Position numbers and translations under genes: made by a program
Shown here: one piece after another, positions 48,118 through 55,016 of the stretch
Layout: every line of letters begins with the position of its first letter
Position numbering within the stretch: position 1 is the first letter of the stretch
The notes under the pieces: generated by a model
What the model was told of the DNA's origin: nothing
What the model saw: only the letters and a program-made list of their open reading frames with translations
Database searches by the model: none
NCBI GenBank assembly: GCA_964353555.1
Contig: CAYGWM010000006.1
Span: 15,303-79,302 of the forward strand
Source of the DNA: PR03 sp964353555
GTDB lineage: Bacteria > Myxococcota_A > UBA9160 > PR03
Reading direction: 5' to 3'
DNA: 64,000 nt

Positions 48118-49387
48118 CGTGATCGTCCTTTCGTTCGTGGTCGTCGTCGGCATCTCGATTGGGCGAGAGGAATGTCGAGTCCCGGATGATCCTGCGGTCA
48201 CCGCGTTGGACGTCTTCGAGTATGAAGCGGATCGGCGTACCGTCGTTCTCGGCGTCGTGCAGGTCGGCGTCGGGCGCGAGCACGAAGACGCTCGCGGTCA
48301 CACTGGCCGTAGCCGGGATCGCCACCGGATTCACACCCGCGACGAGCTGGAACTCGGCTGGCGCTTCGAGGCCGATCCGGTACACGTGGTCCTGGCGGTC
48401 GCGGTTCTGCACGTGCAGCAGGTAGGCGTTGCCGATCCGGCCGTCGCCCGAACGCTGGAACAGCGAGGAGTGATTGCGCTCGACGTCGAGGCCGAGCGGT
48501 GCGCGCCGCGCCAGCGCCGTGCCGAGACCGATCACGACGGCGACCAGCAGCACCGCATAGATCACCACGCGCGGTCGGAGCAGGTGCGTCGGGCGGCCTT
48601 CGAGCGCCGCGAGCGAGCGATACGCGATCAATCCGACGGGCTTGCCGACGCGCGTCATCACGCCGTTGCAGGCGTCGATGCACTGCGTGCAGCCGATGCA
48701 TTCCAGCTGCAGGCCACGGCGGATGTCGATGTCGGTCGGGCAGACCGCCACGCACAGGCCGCAGTCGACGCAATCGCCGGTGCCTTCGGCACGCCGCTTG
48801 CCGCGCGGCTCACCGCGTTCCGTGTCATACGCGACGACCAGCGAATCGCCGTCGAGCAGCACGCTCTGGAAGCGCGCATAGGGGCAGAGATACTTGCAGA
48901 ACGTCTGCCGGACGATCGCGAAGTCGAGGTAGCAGATCGCCGTGGCGGCGATCCAGAACCCCATCGAGGCGCCGGCCCAGTGACCGCTGCGCAGCGCGCC
49001 GAGCAGGTCGTACGGCGAGCGGAAGTAGCCGACGACGTGGAGTGCGACGATCGCCGATACCGCGATCCAGACGACGTGCGTCGCGATGCGGCGCCAGCGC
49101 GCGACATGCCGGGGCGCGCCCGCGCGACTCCAGCCCTGGATGCGCCGCGCGATGCCCGCGTACACATCCGTGAACACGGTCTGGGGACAAGCCCAGCCGC
49201 ACCACAGCCGGCCGGCAATCGCCGTGAAGAAGAACAGCGCGAGCGCGAGGCCCGCGAGGACCAGCCACAGGAAGAACAACTCCTGCGGGAAGATCACCAG
49301 CCCGAGCACATGGAACTTGCGTTGTGGCACGTCGAGCAGCACGAGCGGCTCACCCTGCACGCGCACCCACGGGACCGCGAACAGGAC
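48107..49387 (-). CDS. ccoG: Cytochrome oxidase accessory protein CcoG, N-terminus lost in the gap
   Basis: About 427 residues of CcoG, a membrane FeS protein that reduces copper for oxidase assembly. It has four or five helices, the conserved GRLWCGWACPQTV, and two ferredoxin-type motifs CVDCGLCVAVCPTDIDIR and CIGCTQCIDACN. The C-terminal domain is periplasmic, Ig-like. The N-terminus (about 40 residues) is missing at the N run; the reading frame across the gap joins it to CcoP by accident. Confidence 0.9.
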   Translation of the reverse strand, partial: VLFAVPWVRVQGEPLVLLDVPQRKFHVLGLVIFPQELFFLWLVLAGLALALFFFTAIAGRLWCGWACPQTVFTDVYAGIARRIQGWSRAGAPRHVARWRRIATHVVWIAVSAIVALHVVGYFRSPYDLLGALRSGHWAGASMGFWIAATAICYLDFAIVRQTFCKYLCPYARFQSVLLDGDSLVVAYDTERGEPRGKRRAEGTGDCVDCGLCVAVCPTDIDIRRGLQLECIGCTQCIDACNGVMTRVGKPVGLIAYRSLAALEGRPTHLLRPRVVIYAVLLVAVVIGLGTALARRAPLGLDVERNHSSLFQRSGDGRIGNAYLLHVQNRDRQDHVYRIGLEAPAEFQLVAGVNPVAIPATASVTASVFVLAPDADLHDAENDGTPIRFILEDVQRGDRRIIRDSTFLSPNRDADDDHERKDDHDDD

Positions 49388-49487
49388 NNNNNNNNNNNNN
49401 NNNNNNNNNNNNNNNNNNNNNNNNNNNNNNNNNNNNNNNNNNNNNNNNNNNNNNNNNNNNNNNNNNNNNNNNNNNNNNNNNNNNNNN
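49388..49487. other. Assembly gap (100 N)
   Basis: Between ccoP and ccoG. The left side in gene direction is the first 41 codons of ccoP, the right side is CcoG from about residue 40-50. The missing material should include both haem-c domains of CcoP, roughly 0.7-1 kb, so the gap is larger than drawn. No shared sequence across the flanks. Confidence 0.97.
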
Positions 49488-49612
49488 AGAATGGTCGCAA
49501 TGAAGGTCCACCACCACCACGGCGGAATCGGATTGTCTTCTTCGCCGATTCCATCGTTGTGCGGATGATCCGCGTGCGGCAGCTCGGGGATGTAATGGTC
49601 CTCGGCGCTCAT
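49488..49612 (-). CDS. ccoP: Cytochrome cbb3 oxidase subunit III CcoP, only the N-terminus
   Basis: 41 residues of the CcoP N-terminus before the gap. DGIGEEDNPIPPWWWWTFIATI is the family's conserved tail-to-membrane segment (HxxDGIxEDNNxxPxWW). The two haem c-binding CxxCH domains are lost in the gap. ATG overlaps the ccoQ stop by ATGA. Start is sound. Confidence 0.85.
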
Positions 49613-49764
49613 GCGTCGTCATCCTCCAACATGCGTCGCGCGGGCGCCTCGAGGCGGTCCTTGCGTTTGCCGGCAAACGCCCACGCGGTGATGCACGCGA
49701 TTGCGATCGCGAAGATCCCGAGCCGCGCGAGCTTGTAGAGGCCGATCCATTCGTCGGTCGTCAT
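49609..49764 (-). CDS. ccoQ: Cytochrome cbb3 oxidase subunit CcoQ
   Basis: 51 residues, MTTDEWIGLYKLARLG then one membrane helix (FAIAIACITAWAFA) and a basic-acidic tail with KRKDRLEAPARRM. Position between ccoO and ccoP and the single helix fit CcoQ, which stabilises CcoP. ATG is overlapped by the ccoO stop. Confidence 0.85.
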   Translation of the reverse strand: MTTDEWIGLYKLARLGIFAIAIACITAWAFAGKRKDRLEAPARRMLEDDDA

Positions 49765-50471
49765 TGGTTCGCTCCTGTTGCGCTCGCCGAGGCCGCGCGC
49801 CAGCGGATGTCGGAGCCGAGACGCTGCAGGAACGCGATCAGTGCGACCGCTTCGCTGCGCCCTTCGGCGTCTGCGAGCGCTTGTCCGTCCTTGCGCAGCG
49901 AAGCCGTCACGCGCTCGGCCTGCGCACGGGCGTCGACTTCGGCGCCGTCGATCGCCGCTCGATCGTACGGATGGCCAAGATCGTGCAGAACCTCGAGCTT
50001 CCTCGTCGTCAACGAGAGATCGAGCGGGTTCTCAATCAGGAATGCGTAGGGCGGCATGTTGGAGCGCGGCTCGATCTCGCGCGGATTGCGCAGATGGATC
50101 CAGTGCCACGAATCCGGGTACTTGCCGCCGACACGAGCCAGGTCCGGGCCCGTGCGCCGCGAACCCCACAGGAACGGCCGGTCGTAGGCGCCTTCGCCCG
50201 GCATCGTGAACGGGCCGTAGCGATCCGTCTCGGTCTTGAACGGACGGATCATCTGGCTGTGGCAGTTGTTGCAGCCTTCGCGGATGTAGATGTCACGCCC
50301 TTCCAGTTCAAGCGCCGAGTAGGGTGTGACGCCTTCGATCGGGTCCATCGTGCCCTGCAAGAAGTACGGCGGCACGAGTTCGAGGAGTCCGCCGACGAGA
50401 ATCGCCAGCAGCGTCAACACCGTGAAGGTGACGGTCTTCGCTTCGAGCGGTCGATGCCAATCCCAGGCCAT
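49761..50471 (-). CDS. ccoO: Cytochrome cbb3 oxidase subunit II (mono-haem) CcoO
   Basis: 236 residues. One N-terminal membrane helix (TVLTLLAILVGGLLELVPPYF), then a c-type cytochrome domain. The haem motif CNNCH is at Cys67-Cys70-His71 within IYIREGCNNCHSQMIRPF; the axial Met lies in SNMPPYAFL. It hands electrons to CcoN. It follows ccoN with a four-base gap. Confidence 0.95.
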   Translation of the reverse strand: MAWDWHRPLEAKTVTFTVLTLLAILVGGLLELVPPYFLQGTMDPIEGVTPYSALELEGRDIYIREGCNNCHSQMIRPFKTETDRYGPFTMPGEGAYDRPFLWGSRRTGPDLARVGGKYPDSWHWIHLRNPREIEPRSNMPPYAFLIENPLDLSLTTRKLEVLHDLGHPYDRAAIDGAEVDARAQAERVTASLRKDGQALADAEGRSEAVALIAFLQRLGSDIRWRAASASATGANQ

Positions 50472-50475
50472 GGCG

Positions 50476-51921
50476 CTATCGCCCTCCTGCGACGGGGACG
50501 GCGCCGGCCGGCAGGCTCGCCGGTACTTCGGCGCTGCCCTGCCGGATCGTCATGATGACGTTGTAGAACATGATCAGCGCACCCGAGAGGAACAGCGCGC
50601 CGCCAGCGGCGCGGATCCAGTCGTAGATGCGGATCGCCGCGACGGTCTCGATGAAGGTGTAGGCGAGGCTCCCGTCGGCGTTCACCGCGCGCCACATCAA
50701 TCCCTGCGTGACGCCCGAGATCCACATCGACGTCACGTAGATCACCAGTCCGAGCGTCGCGATCCAGAAATGGACCTCGGCGAGTCGCTGGCTGTAGAGC
50801 TTCGTGTGCCACAGCCGCGGGATCATGTAGTAGAGCGAGCCGAAACTAGTCAGTGCCACCCAGCCGAGTGCGCCCGAGTGAACGTGGCCGATCGTCCAGT
50901 TGGTGAAATGCGAGAGCGAGTTCACCGTCTTCAGCGCCATCATCGGGCCTTCGAAGGTGCTCATGCCGTAGAACGTGATGCCGACCGCGAACATCTTCAG
51001 GATCGGATCCGTGCGCACCTTGTCCCACGCGCCGCGCAGCGTCATCAGTCCGTTGATCATGCCGCCCCACGAAGGCAGGATCAGCATGACCGAGAACGCC
51101 GTGCCGAGCGTCTGCGCCCAATCGGGCAGCGGCGAGTAGATCAGGTGGTGCGGTCCCGCCCACATGTACAGGAAGATCAGCGACCAGAAGTGCACGATCG
51201 ACAAGCGGTGCGAGAAGATCGGACGCCCGGCCTGCTTGGGCAGGAAGTAGTACATCATGCCGAGGATCGGTGTCGTCAGCAGGAAGCCGACCGCGTTGTG
51301 CCCGTACCACCATTGGATGTTGGCATCGTAGAGCCCCGCGTAGATCGAGTACGACTTCATCCACGACACGGGGATCGCGAGGCTGTTGAAGATGTGCAAC
51401 AGCGCAATCGTCAGGATCGTCGCGATCCAGAACCAGATCGCGACGTACATGCCCTTTTCCTTGCGGCGGATGACGGTGCCGAGGAAGTTCACCGCGTAGA
51501 CCACCCACACCACCGCGATCGCGATGTCGATCGGCCACTCGAGTTCGGCGTATTCTTTCGAGGTGCTCTTGCCGAGCAGCAGGCTCACGGCCGCCGCGAC
51601 GATGATCGCGTTCCAACCCCACAAATTGATCCGCGACAGCGTGTCGGAGAACATCCGCACGCGGCACAAGCGCTGCACGCCGTAGTAGCTGCTGGCGAAG
51701 ACAGTGCCGAGCGTGAATCCGAAGATCACCGCGTTGGTGTGGAGCGGGCGGATGCGCCCGAAGCTCAGGTACGGCGGAAGATTGAGTTCTGGGGCCGCCA
51801 GTTGGAGCGCCGCGAGGAGACCCACGGTCATCCCGACGACGCCCCACACGAGCGCGGAGATCGCGAAGCCGCGCACGACCGCCATGTCGTACTCGATTCG
51901 CGGCGCAGCAAGGCTCGGCAC
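50476..51921 (-). CDS. ccoN: Cytochrome cbb3 oxidase catalytic subunit CcoN
   Basis: High-affinity oxygen reductase, haem-copper subunit I. 481 residues from GTG at 51921, which has GAGGAGG upstream and fits the normal length; an earlier ATG at 52032 would add 37 unrelated residues. Haem b and CuB ligands: IRPLHTNAVIFGF, WWYGHNAVGFLL, GPHHLIYSP and TIGHVHSGALGWV. Twelve helices. First gene of the cco operon, under a predicted sigma-54 promoter. Confidence 0.95.
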   Translation of the reverse strand: MPSLAAPRIEYDMAVVRGFAISALVWGVVGMTVGLLAALQLAAPELNLPPYLSFGRIRPLHTNAVIFGFTLGTVFASSYYGVQRLCRVRMFSDTLSRINLWGWNAIIVAAAVSLLLGKSTSKEYAELEWPIDIAIAVVWVVYAVNFLGTVIRRKEKGMYVAIWFWIATILTIALLHIFNSLAIPVSWMKSYSIYAGLYDANIQWWYGHNAVGFLLTTPILGMMYYFLPKQAGRPIFSHRLSIVHFWSLIFLYMWAGPHHLIYSPLPDWAQTLGTAFSVMLILPSWGGMINGLMTLRGAWDKVRTDPILKMFAVGITFYGMSTFEGPMMALKTVNSLSHFTNWTIGHVHSGALGWVALTSFGSLYYMIPRLWHTKLYSQRLAEVHFWIATLGLVIYVTSMWISGVTQGLMWRAVNADGSLAYTFIETVAAIRIYDWIRAAGGALFLSGALIMFYNVIMTIRQGSAEVPASLPAGAVPVAGGR

Positions 51922-51957
51922 GAGTCTCCTCCTCGATTCAATGTCGCCCGGGCCCTG

Positions 51958-51973
51958 TGCAGACCCCATGCCA
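51958..51973 (-). promoter_or_regulatory. Candidate sigma-54 promoter of the cco operon
   Basis: Minus strand: TGGCATG-GGGT-CTGCA. One mismatch in each box from TGGCACG and TTGCA. Predicted start near 51947, 26 bp before the ccoN GTG. The surrounding sequence (TGCAGAC, one base, CCATGCCA on the plus strand) is almost identical to the CBS gene 2 site at 54839. Confidence 0.7.
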
Positions 51974-52187
51974 GCGAATCGGAGTGCGAGCGCGCTGCGT
52001 ACCCAGCGCGGGAGTGTCGCAGTGCCACACATCGCGATTGGTTGTGCACTCTCGCCTCATGCGCTCCCGAGCAGTGACCTCGAGTTCGTGGCGACAGACA
52101 GCCGCACGTGCCCCGGGACCGCTGCGCACGACCGTCACACCGGGATCATCGCACGCACGCGCGTTGCGTTTCAGGGCTTTGGGAGCA

Positions 52188-52203
52188 TGGAACGTCGCTT
52201 GCA
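52188..52203 (+). promoter_or_regulatory. Candidate sigma-54 promoter of the barrel-protein gene
   Basis: TGGAACG-TCGC-TTGCA. Only one mismatch from consensus (A for C in the -24 box), TTGCA perfect. Predicted start near 52215, with GGGAGG and the ATG at 52230 behind. Confidence 0.65.
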
Positions 52204-52229
52204 CACGCAGTTCGTGGGAGGTGAATACC

Positions 52230-53066
52230 ATGAAACGCAGCGATCGAACTCGTCGTCTGGTGCGCAGCGCAGCGCTGGGCGCAATAGCTTGGATCACAAC
52301 TGCGGGAGTCGCGCAGGCGTTGCCGCCGTGCCCGACCTGGTTCCCCGACTTCCGTTGTGATCGCCACGGTCGTTACGAGGGCTTCGTGCCCACGATGATG
52401 CATCCCTACTTGTTCGAGGATCCCTTCATCACGACCGGTGTCTCTGCGTGGGGCATCTATCACGAGTTNNNNNNNNNNNNNNNNNNNNNNNNNNNNNNNN
52501 NNNNNNNNNNNNNNNNNNNNNNNNNNNNNNNNNNNNNNNNNNNNNNNNNNNNNNNNNNNNNNNNNNNNGGCAGCCAGGGTACGCTTCAGGGCAACGGCAA
52601 CGCCGTCTTCATCCCGGATATCTCGGCGGCCTGGGGCTACGAGAAGTTCCATGTGATCGGTGACTTCGGTGGTCAATTCCCGACCAACACGGACAAGCAG
52701 AGCACGTCGCTGTTCTATCACCTGCACCTCGACTACGCGCTCTTCAGCCATTTCGTACCGTTCTTCGAGGTCGGTGGTTTCCACTACCTCGACGGCGGCG
52801 ATGGCAGCACGCGCGTGAACCTCTCGAGCGATGTCGGTGGCGGAAGCATCCCGATCGGCGCCGCAGCGTCTGGCTTCGAAGGCTACGACTACGCGAATCT
52901 CGGTCTGCGCGGCGTGGCGAACCAGAACCTGCTCGCCTACTCGCTCGGAATCCGCGTGCCGATCAACCGACACGTGATCCTCGGCGCGGCCTACGAGGCC
53001 CCGTTGACGCATCGCCGGGACGTGCTGAAGCAGCGCGCCGCGGTGAACGTCACGGTCGAGTTCTGA
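52230..53066 (+). CDS. Outer-membrane beta-barrel protein (interrupted by a gap)
   Basis: Signal peptide (SAALGAIAWITTAGVAQA), then two parts of a beta-barrel protein, 80 residues before and 165 after the N run. Alternating hydrophobic strands (AVFIPDISAAWGY, FHVIGDFGGQFP, SLFYHLHLDYALF) and a terminal aromatic (VTVEF) indicate an outer-membrane porin or transporter-like barrel. Family not assigned; like PF13557-type proteins in look. The gap size and the frame across it are unknown. The next gene, a sensor kinase, begins 30 bp downstream and may be cotranscribed. Confidence 0.75.
   Translation: MKRSDRTRRLVRSAALGAIAWITTAGVAQALPPCPTWFPDFRCDRHGRYEGFVPTMMHPYLFEDPFITTGVSAWGIYHEXXXXXXXXXXXXXXXXXXXXXXXXXXXXXXXXXXGSQGTLQGNGNAVFIPDISAAWGYEKFHVIGDFGGQFPTNTDKQSTSLFYHLHLDYALFSHFVPFFEVGGFHYLDGGDGSTRVNLSSDVGGGSIPIGAAASGFEGYDYANLGLRGVANQNLLAYSLGIRVPINRHVILGAAYEAPLTHRRDVLKQRAAVNVTVEF
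52469..52568. other. Assembly gap (100 N)
   Basis: 100 Ns inside the barrel-protein gene. Both sides carry the same gene but residues are missing; length unknown. No shared sequence on the flanks. Confidence 0.95.
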
Positions 53067-53096
53067 CGGAGGGTTCGAGGCTGGCTCGCCGGGGCT

Positions 53097-54383
53097 ATGC
53101 TCGGCGTCGTGAAAGAGGAACTCGAGGAGCGGCTTGCCTTCTTGTCCGTCACGGAGACGGACCGCTCCTTGCTTGCGGGCTTGGCGCCGCTCCTCGATCG
53201 CCACGCCGAGCGCTTCGTCTCCGCCTTCTACCGCCATCTGCTGTCCTTCGACGGCACGCGTGCGCTGCTCAGCGACCCGGCGGTGAAGGACCGGCTGCTC
53301 GCCAAGCAGCGCGCGTACCTGCTCTCGCTCGCAACGCCGGCGCTCGACGAGCGCTACGTCGAGGAGCGCGTGCGCATCGGCGAAGTGCACGAACGCGTCG
53401 GGCTCGACCCGCGCTGGTACCTCGGCGCCTACTCGCTCTACTTCTCGCTGCTCGCTCCGGTGGTCAGTGAATCGTTTCGCGGCGATCCCGAACGCGTCTC
53501 GCAGACCCTCGCCGCGCTCGTCAAGGTGCTGATGCTCGACGCGCAGCTCGCGCTCGAGGCCTACAACGAGCGCCGCGCGCGGGAACTCGAGCATCTGAAT
53601 CGGGAGCTCTCCGAAGTGAGCCGCAGTCTCGCCCGCGAGCAGCGCGCCACCGAGCACGAGCTTCGCGAGACGGAGTCGCGCGCCCGCGCGGCCGAGAATC
53701 TCGCTTCCGTCGCGACGCTCGTGGCGGGGCTGGCGCATGAGATCGGAACCCCGATGGGCGTGATTCGCGGCCACGCGGAAGCGCTGGAGTCCGCGGTCGA
53801 GGGCGAGAAGGCACAGTGGCGCGCCCGCACGATCCGCGAACAGATCGACCGCATCTCGGCGATCATCCAGTCGCTGCTCAACATCGCACGACCGCGCGAG
53901 GCGATTTGCGTGCCCGTCGATCTCGCCGGGGTCGCCGACACCGCGATCGCGTTCCTGGCGGAAAAGCTCGGACGACGCGGGGTCGAGGTCGAGCGCGACT
54001 ACGCGGAGACGGCCGGCGTGCGCGGCGATCCAGATAAGCTGCAGCAGCTCTTCCTGAATCTCTTCCTGAACGCGATCGATGCGATGCCGGACGGAGGAAG
54101 CCTGCGCGTCGTCATTCGCGAGCTATCGCCACGTGAGATCGAGATCTCGGTGTCCGACAGCGGCACCGGGATCGCGGCCGCCGACCTTCCGCACATCTTC
54201 ACGCCGTTCTTCACGACGAAGCCCGCGGGGCGCGGCAGCGGACTCGGGCTCGTCGTCGCCGAGGGCATCGTGGCCGACCATCGCGGCCATTTCGAAGTGT
54301 CGAGCGAAATCGGGACTGGGACCGAGTTCCGGATCCGGCTCCCCGTCGACGCTCAGCTGCCGGCGACGCTCGTCGGTGCGTAG
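53097..54383 (+). CDS. Globin-coupled sensor histidine kinase
   Basis: 428 residues. N-terminal protoglobin domain (about 10-160): proximal-His region RIGEVHERVGLDPRWYLGAY with His98 as the haem ligand. Coiled linker (about 160-200), then a HisKA domain with phospho-acceptor His214 (VAGLAHEIGTPMG) and an ATPase domain (N-box LNLFLNAIDAM, SDSGTGI, FTTKPAGRGSGLGL). Haem-bound oxygen (or NO/CO) is the likely signal. No membrane segment, so cytosolic. Likely partner is the NtrC-type regulator at 55017. Its end overlaps the convergent CBS gene 2 by 31 bp. Confidence 0.9.
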   Translation: MLGVVKEELEERLAFLSVTETDRSLLAGLAPLLDRHAERFVSAFYRHLLSFDGTRALLSDPAVKDRLLAKQRAYLLSLATPALDERYVEERVRIGEVHERVGLDPRWYLGAYSLYFSLLAPVVSESFRGDPERVSQTLAALVKVLMLDAQLALEAYNERRARELEHLNRELSEVSRSLAREQRATEHELRETESRARAAENLASVATLVAGLAHEIGTPMGVIRGHAEALESAVEGEKAQWRARTIREQIDRISAIIQSLLNIARPREAICVPVDLAGVADTAIAFLAEKLGRRGVEVERDYAETAGVRGDPDKLQQLFLNLFLNAIDAMPDGGSLRVVIRELSPREIEISVSDSGTGIAAADLPHIFTPFFTTKPAGRGSGLGLVVAEGIVADHRGHFEVSSEIGTGTEFRIRLPVDAQLPATLVGA

Positions 54384-54826
54384 GCGATTCGCAAGAGATC
54401 GCTCTCCACGACGATCCCGACCATCACCAGCGCGTCGCCCGATCGCTCGACCACGGGCAGGCAACCGAGATGCGTGTCCACCATCCGGCGCGCGACTTCG
54501 ACCAGCGACTCGCCCGGCGTCGCCGTCGGGGGTTCGCGATCCATCACATCTGCAACCGGGACCGCCGCCAGCAGGTCCTTGGCAAGCGATGTCGGGTGGA
54601 GCAGCAGCTGCTCGAGCGCGGCCCGCAGCAGATCTCGGTGGCCAAGAACGCCGACCAGCGCGCGGTCGGCGAGCACCGGCAGATGGCGGATTCCGGCCAG
54701 GCGCATCAGCAGCTGTGCTTCGTAGACGCTCAAGCGTGGCGGCGCCGAAATCCAGTGGCGCCGCATCACCGTTGCAATCGGACGAGCGAAGCACGCCTCC
54801 CCATCACCCGTCCGTTTCTTTGACAT
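54353..54826 (-). CDS. CBS-domain pair protein 2
   Basis: 157 residues with two CBS domains (FARPIATVMRRHWISAP..., PVADVMDREPPTATP...). Like CBS protein 1 it has no effector part. Start at 54826 is chosen since the predicted sigma-54 start point lies just before it (54828); ATGs at 54850 and 54868 would lie upstream of that start. If the promoter is wrong, 54868 is possible. The 3' end overlaps the sensor kinase gene. Confidence 0.82.
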   Translation of the reverse strand: MSKKRTGDGEACFARPIATVMRRHWISAPPRLSVYEAQLLMRLAGIRHLPVLADRALVGVLGHRDLLRAALEQLLLHPTSLAKDLLAAVPVADVMDREPPTATPGESLVEVARRMVDTHLGCLPVVERSGDALVMVGIVVESDLLRIAYAPTSVAGS

Positions 54827-54838
54827 ACGCGCGAAGAG

Positions 54839-54854
54839 TGCAGACGCCATGCCA
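54839..54854 (-). promoter_or_regulatory. Candidate sigma-54 promoter of CBS gene 2
   Basis: Minus strand: TGGCATG-GCGT-CTGCA, the same boxes as the ccoN site. Predicted start about 54828, so nearly leaderless with respect to the ATG at 54826. Divergent from the site at 54985. Confidence 0.6.
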
Positions 54855-54984
54855 AGCGGATCGCGCATTCATCGAGCCATTCCATGAGACCCATTGACGC
54901 CGCATGTGGCTCAGCGCCACAGTAGCTTCGATGATCTCGCCACCTGCGGTGCCCTACTGACACCTGCTGAGAAGCATCGAGACA

Positions 54985-55000
54985 TGGCACGCAACGTGCG
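54985..55000 (+). promoter_or_regulatory. Weaker sigma-54-like site before the response regulator
   Basis: TGGCACG-CAAC-GTGCG. The -24 box is perfect, but the -12 box has two mismatches with GC kept. It lies 17 bp before the ATG at 55017, leaving a leader of only a few bases. It contains the inverted repeat GCACG-CAA-CGTGC (54987-54999). Confidence 0.35.
54987..54999. promoter_or_regulatory. Inverted repeat GCACGCAACGTGC, site 2
   Basis: Exact reverse complement of the 13-bp element at 44750-44762. It stands between the divergent CBS gene 2 and the response regulator gene. Possible operator. Confidence 0.45.
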
Positions 55001-55016
55001 AAACGATCGACGCGTG

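Larger units (their letters stand above)
51922..52229. other. Divergent regulatory region between ccoN and the barrel-protein gene
   Basis: 308 bp without a credible gene. It contains one sigma-54-like site for ccoN (minus, 51958-51973) and one for the gene at 52230 (plus, 52188-52203). A second, weaker match on the plus strand is at 52153-52168. No Fnr-type TTGAT-N4-ATCAA box is seen. Confidence 0.6.

Noticed and set aside
48107..49612. 501-codon CcoP-CcoG fusion
   Set aside because: Crosses 100 Ns; N-terminus is CcoP and the rest is CcoG.
52153..52168. Second sigma-54-like site before the barrel-protein gene
   Set aside because: The -24 box lacks the invariant GG (ACGCACG); the site at 52188 is better and closer.
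51922..52229. Fnr/Anr box for the cco operon
   Set aside because: No TTGAT-N4-ATCAA-like palindrome is present; sigma-54-like sites fit better.
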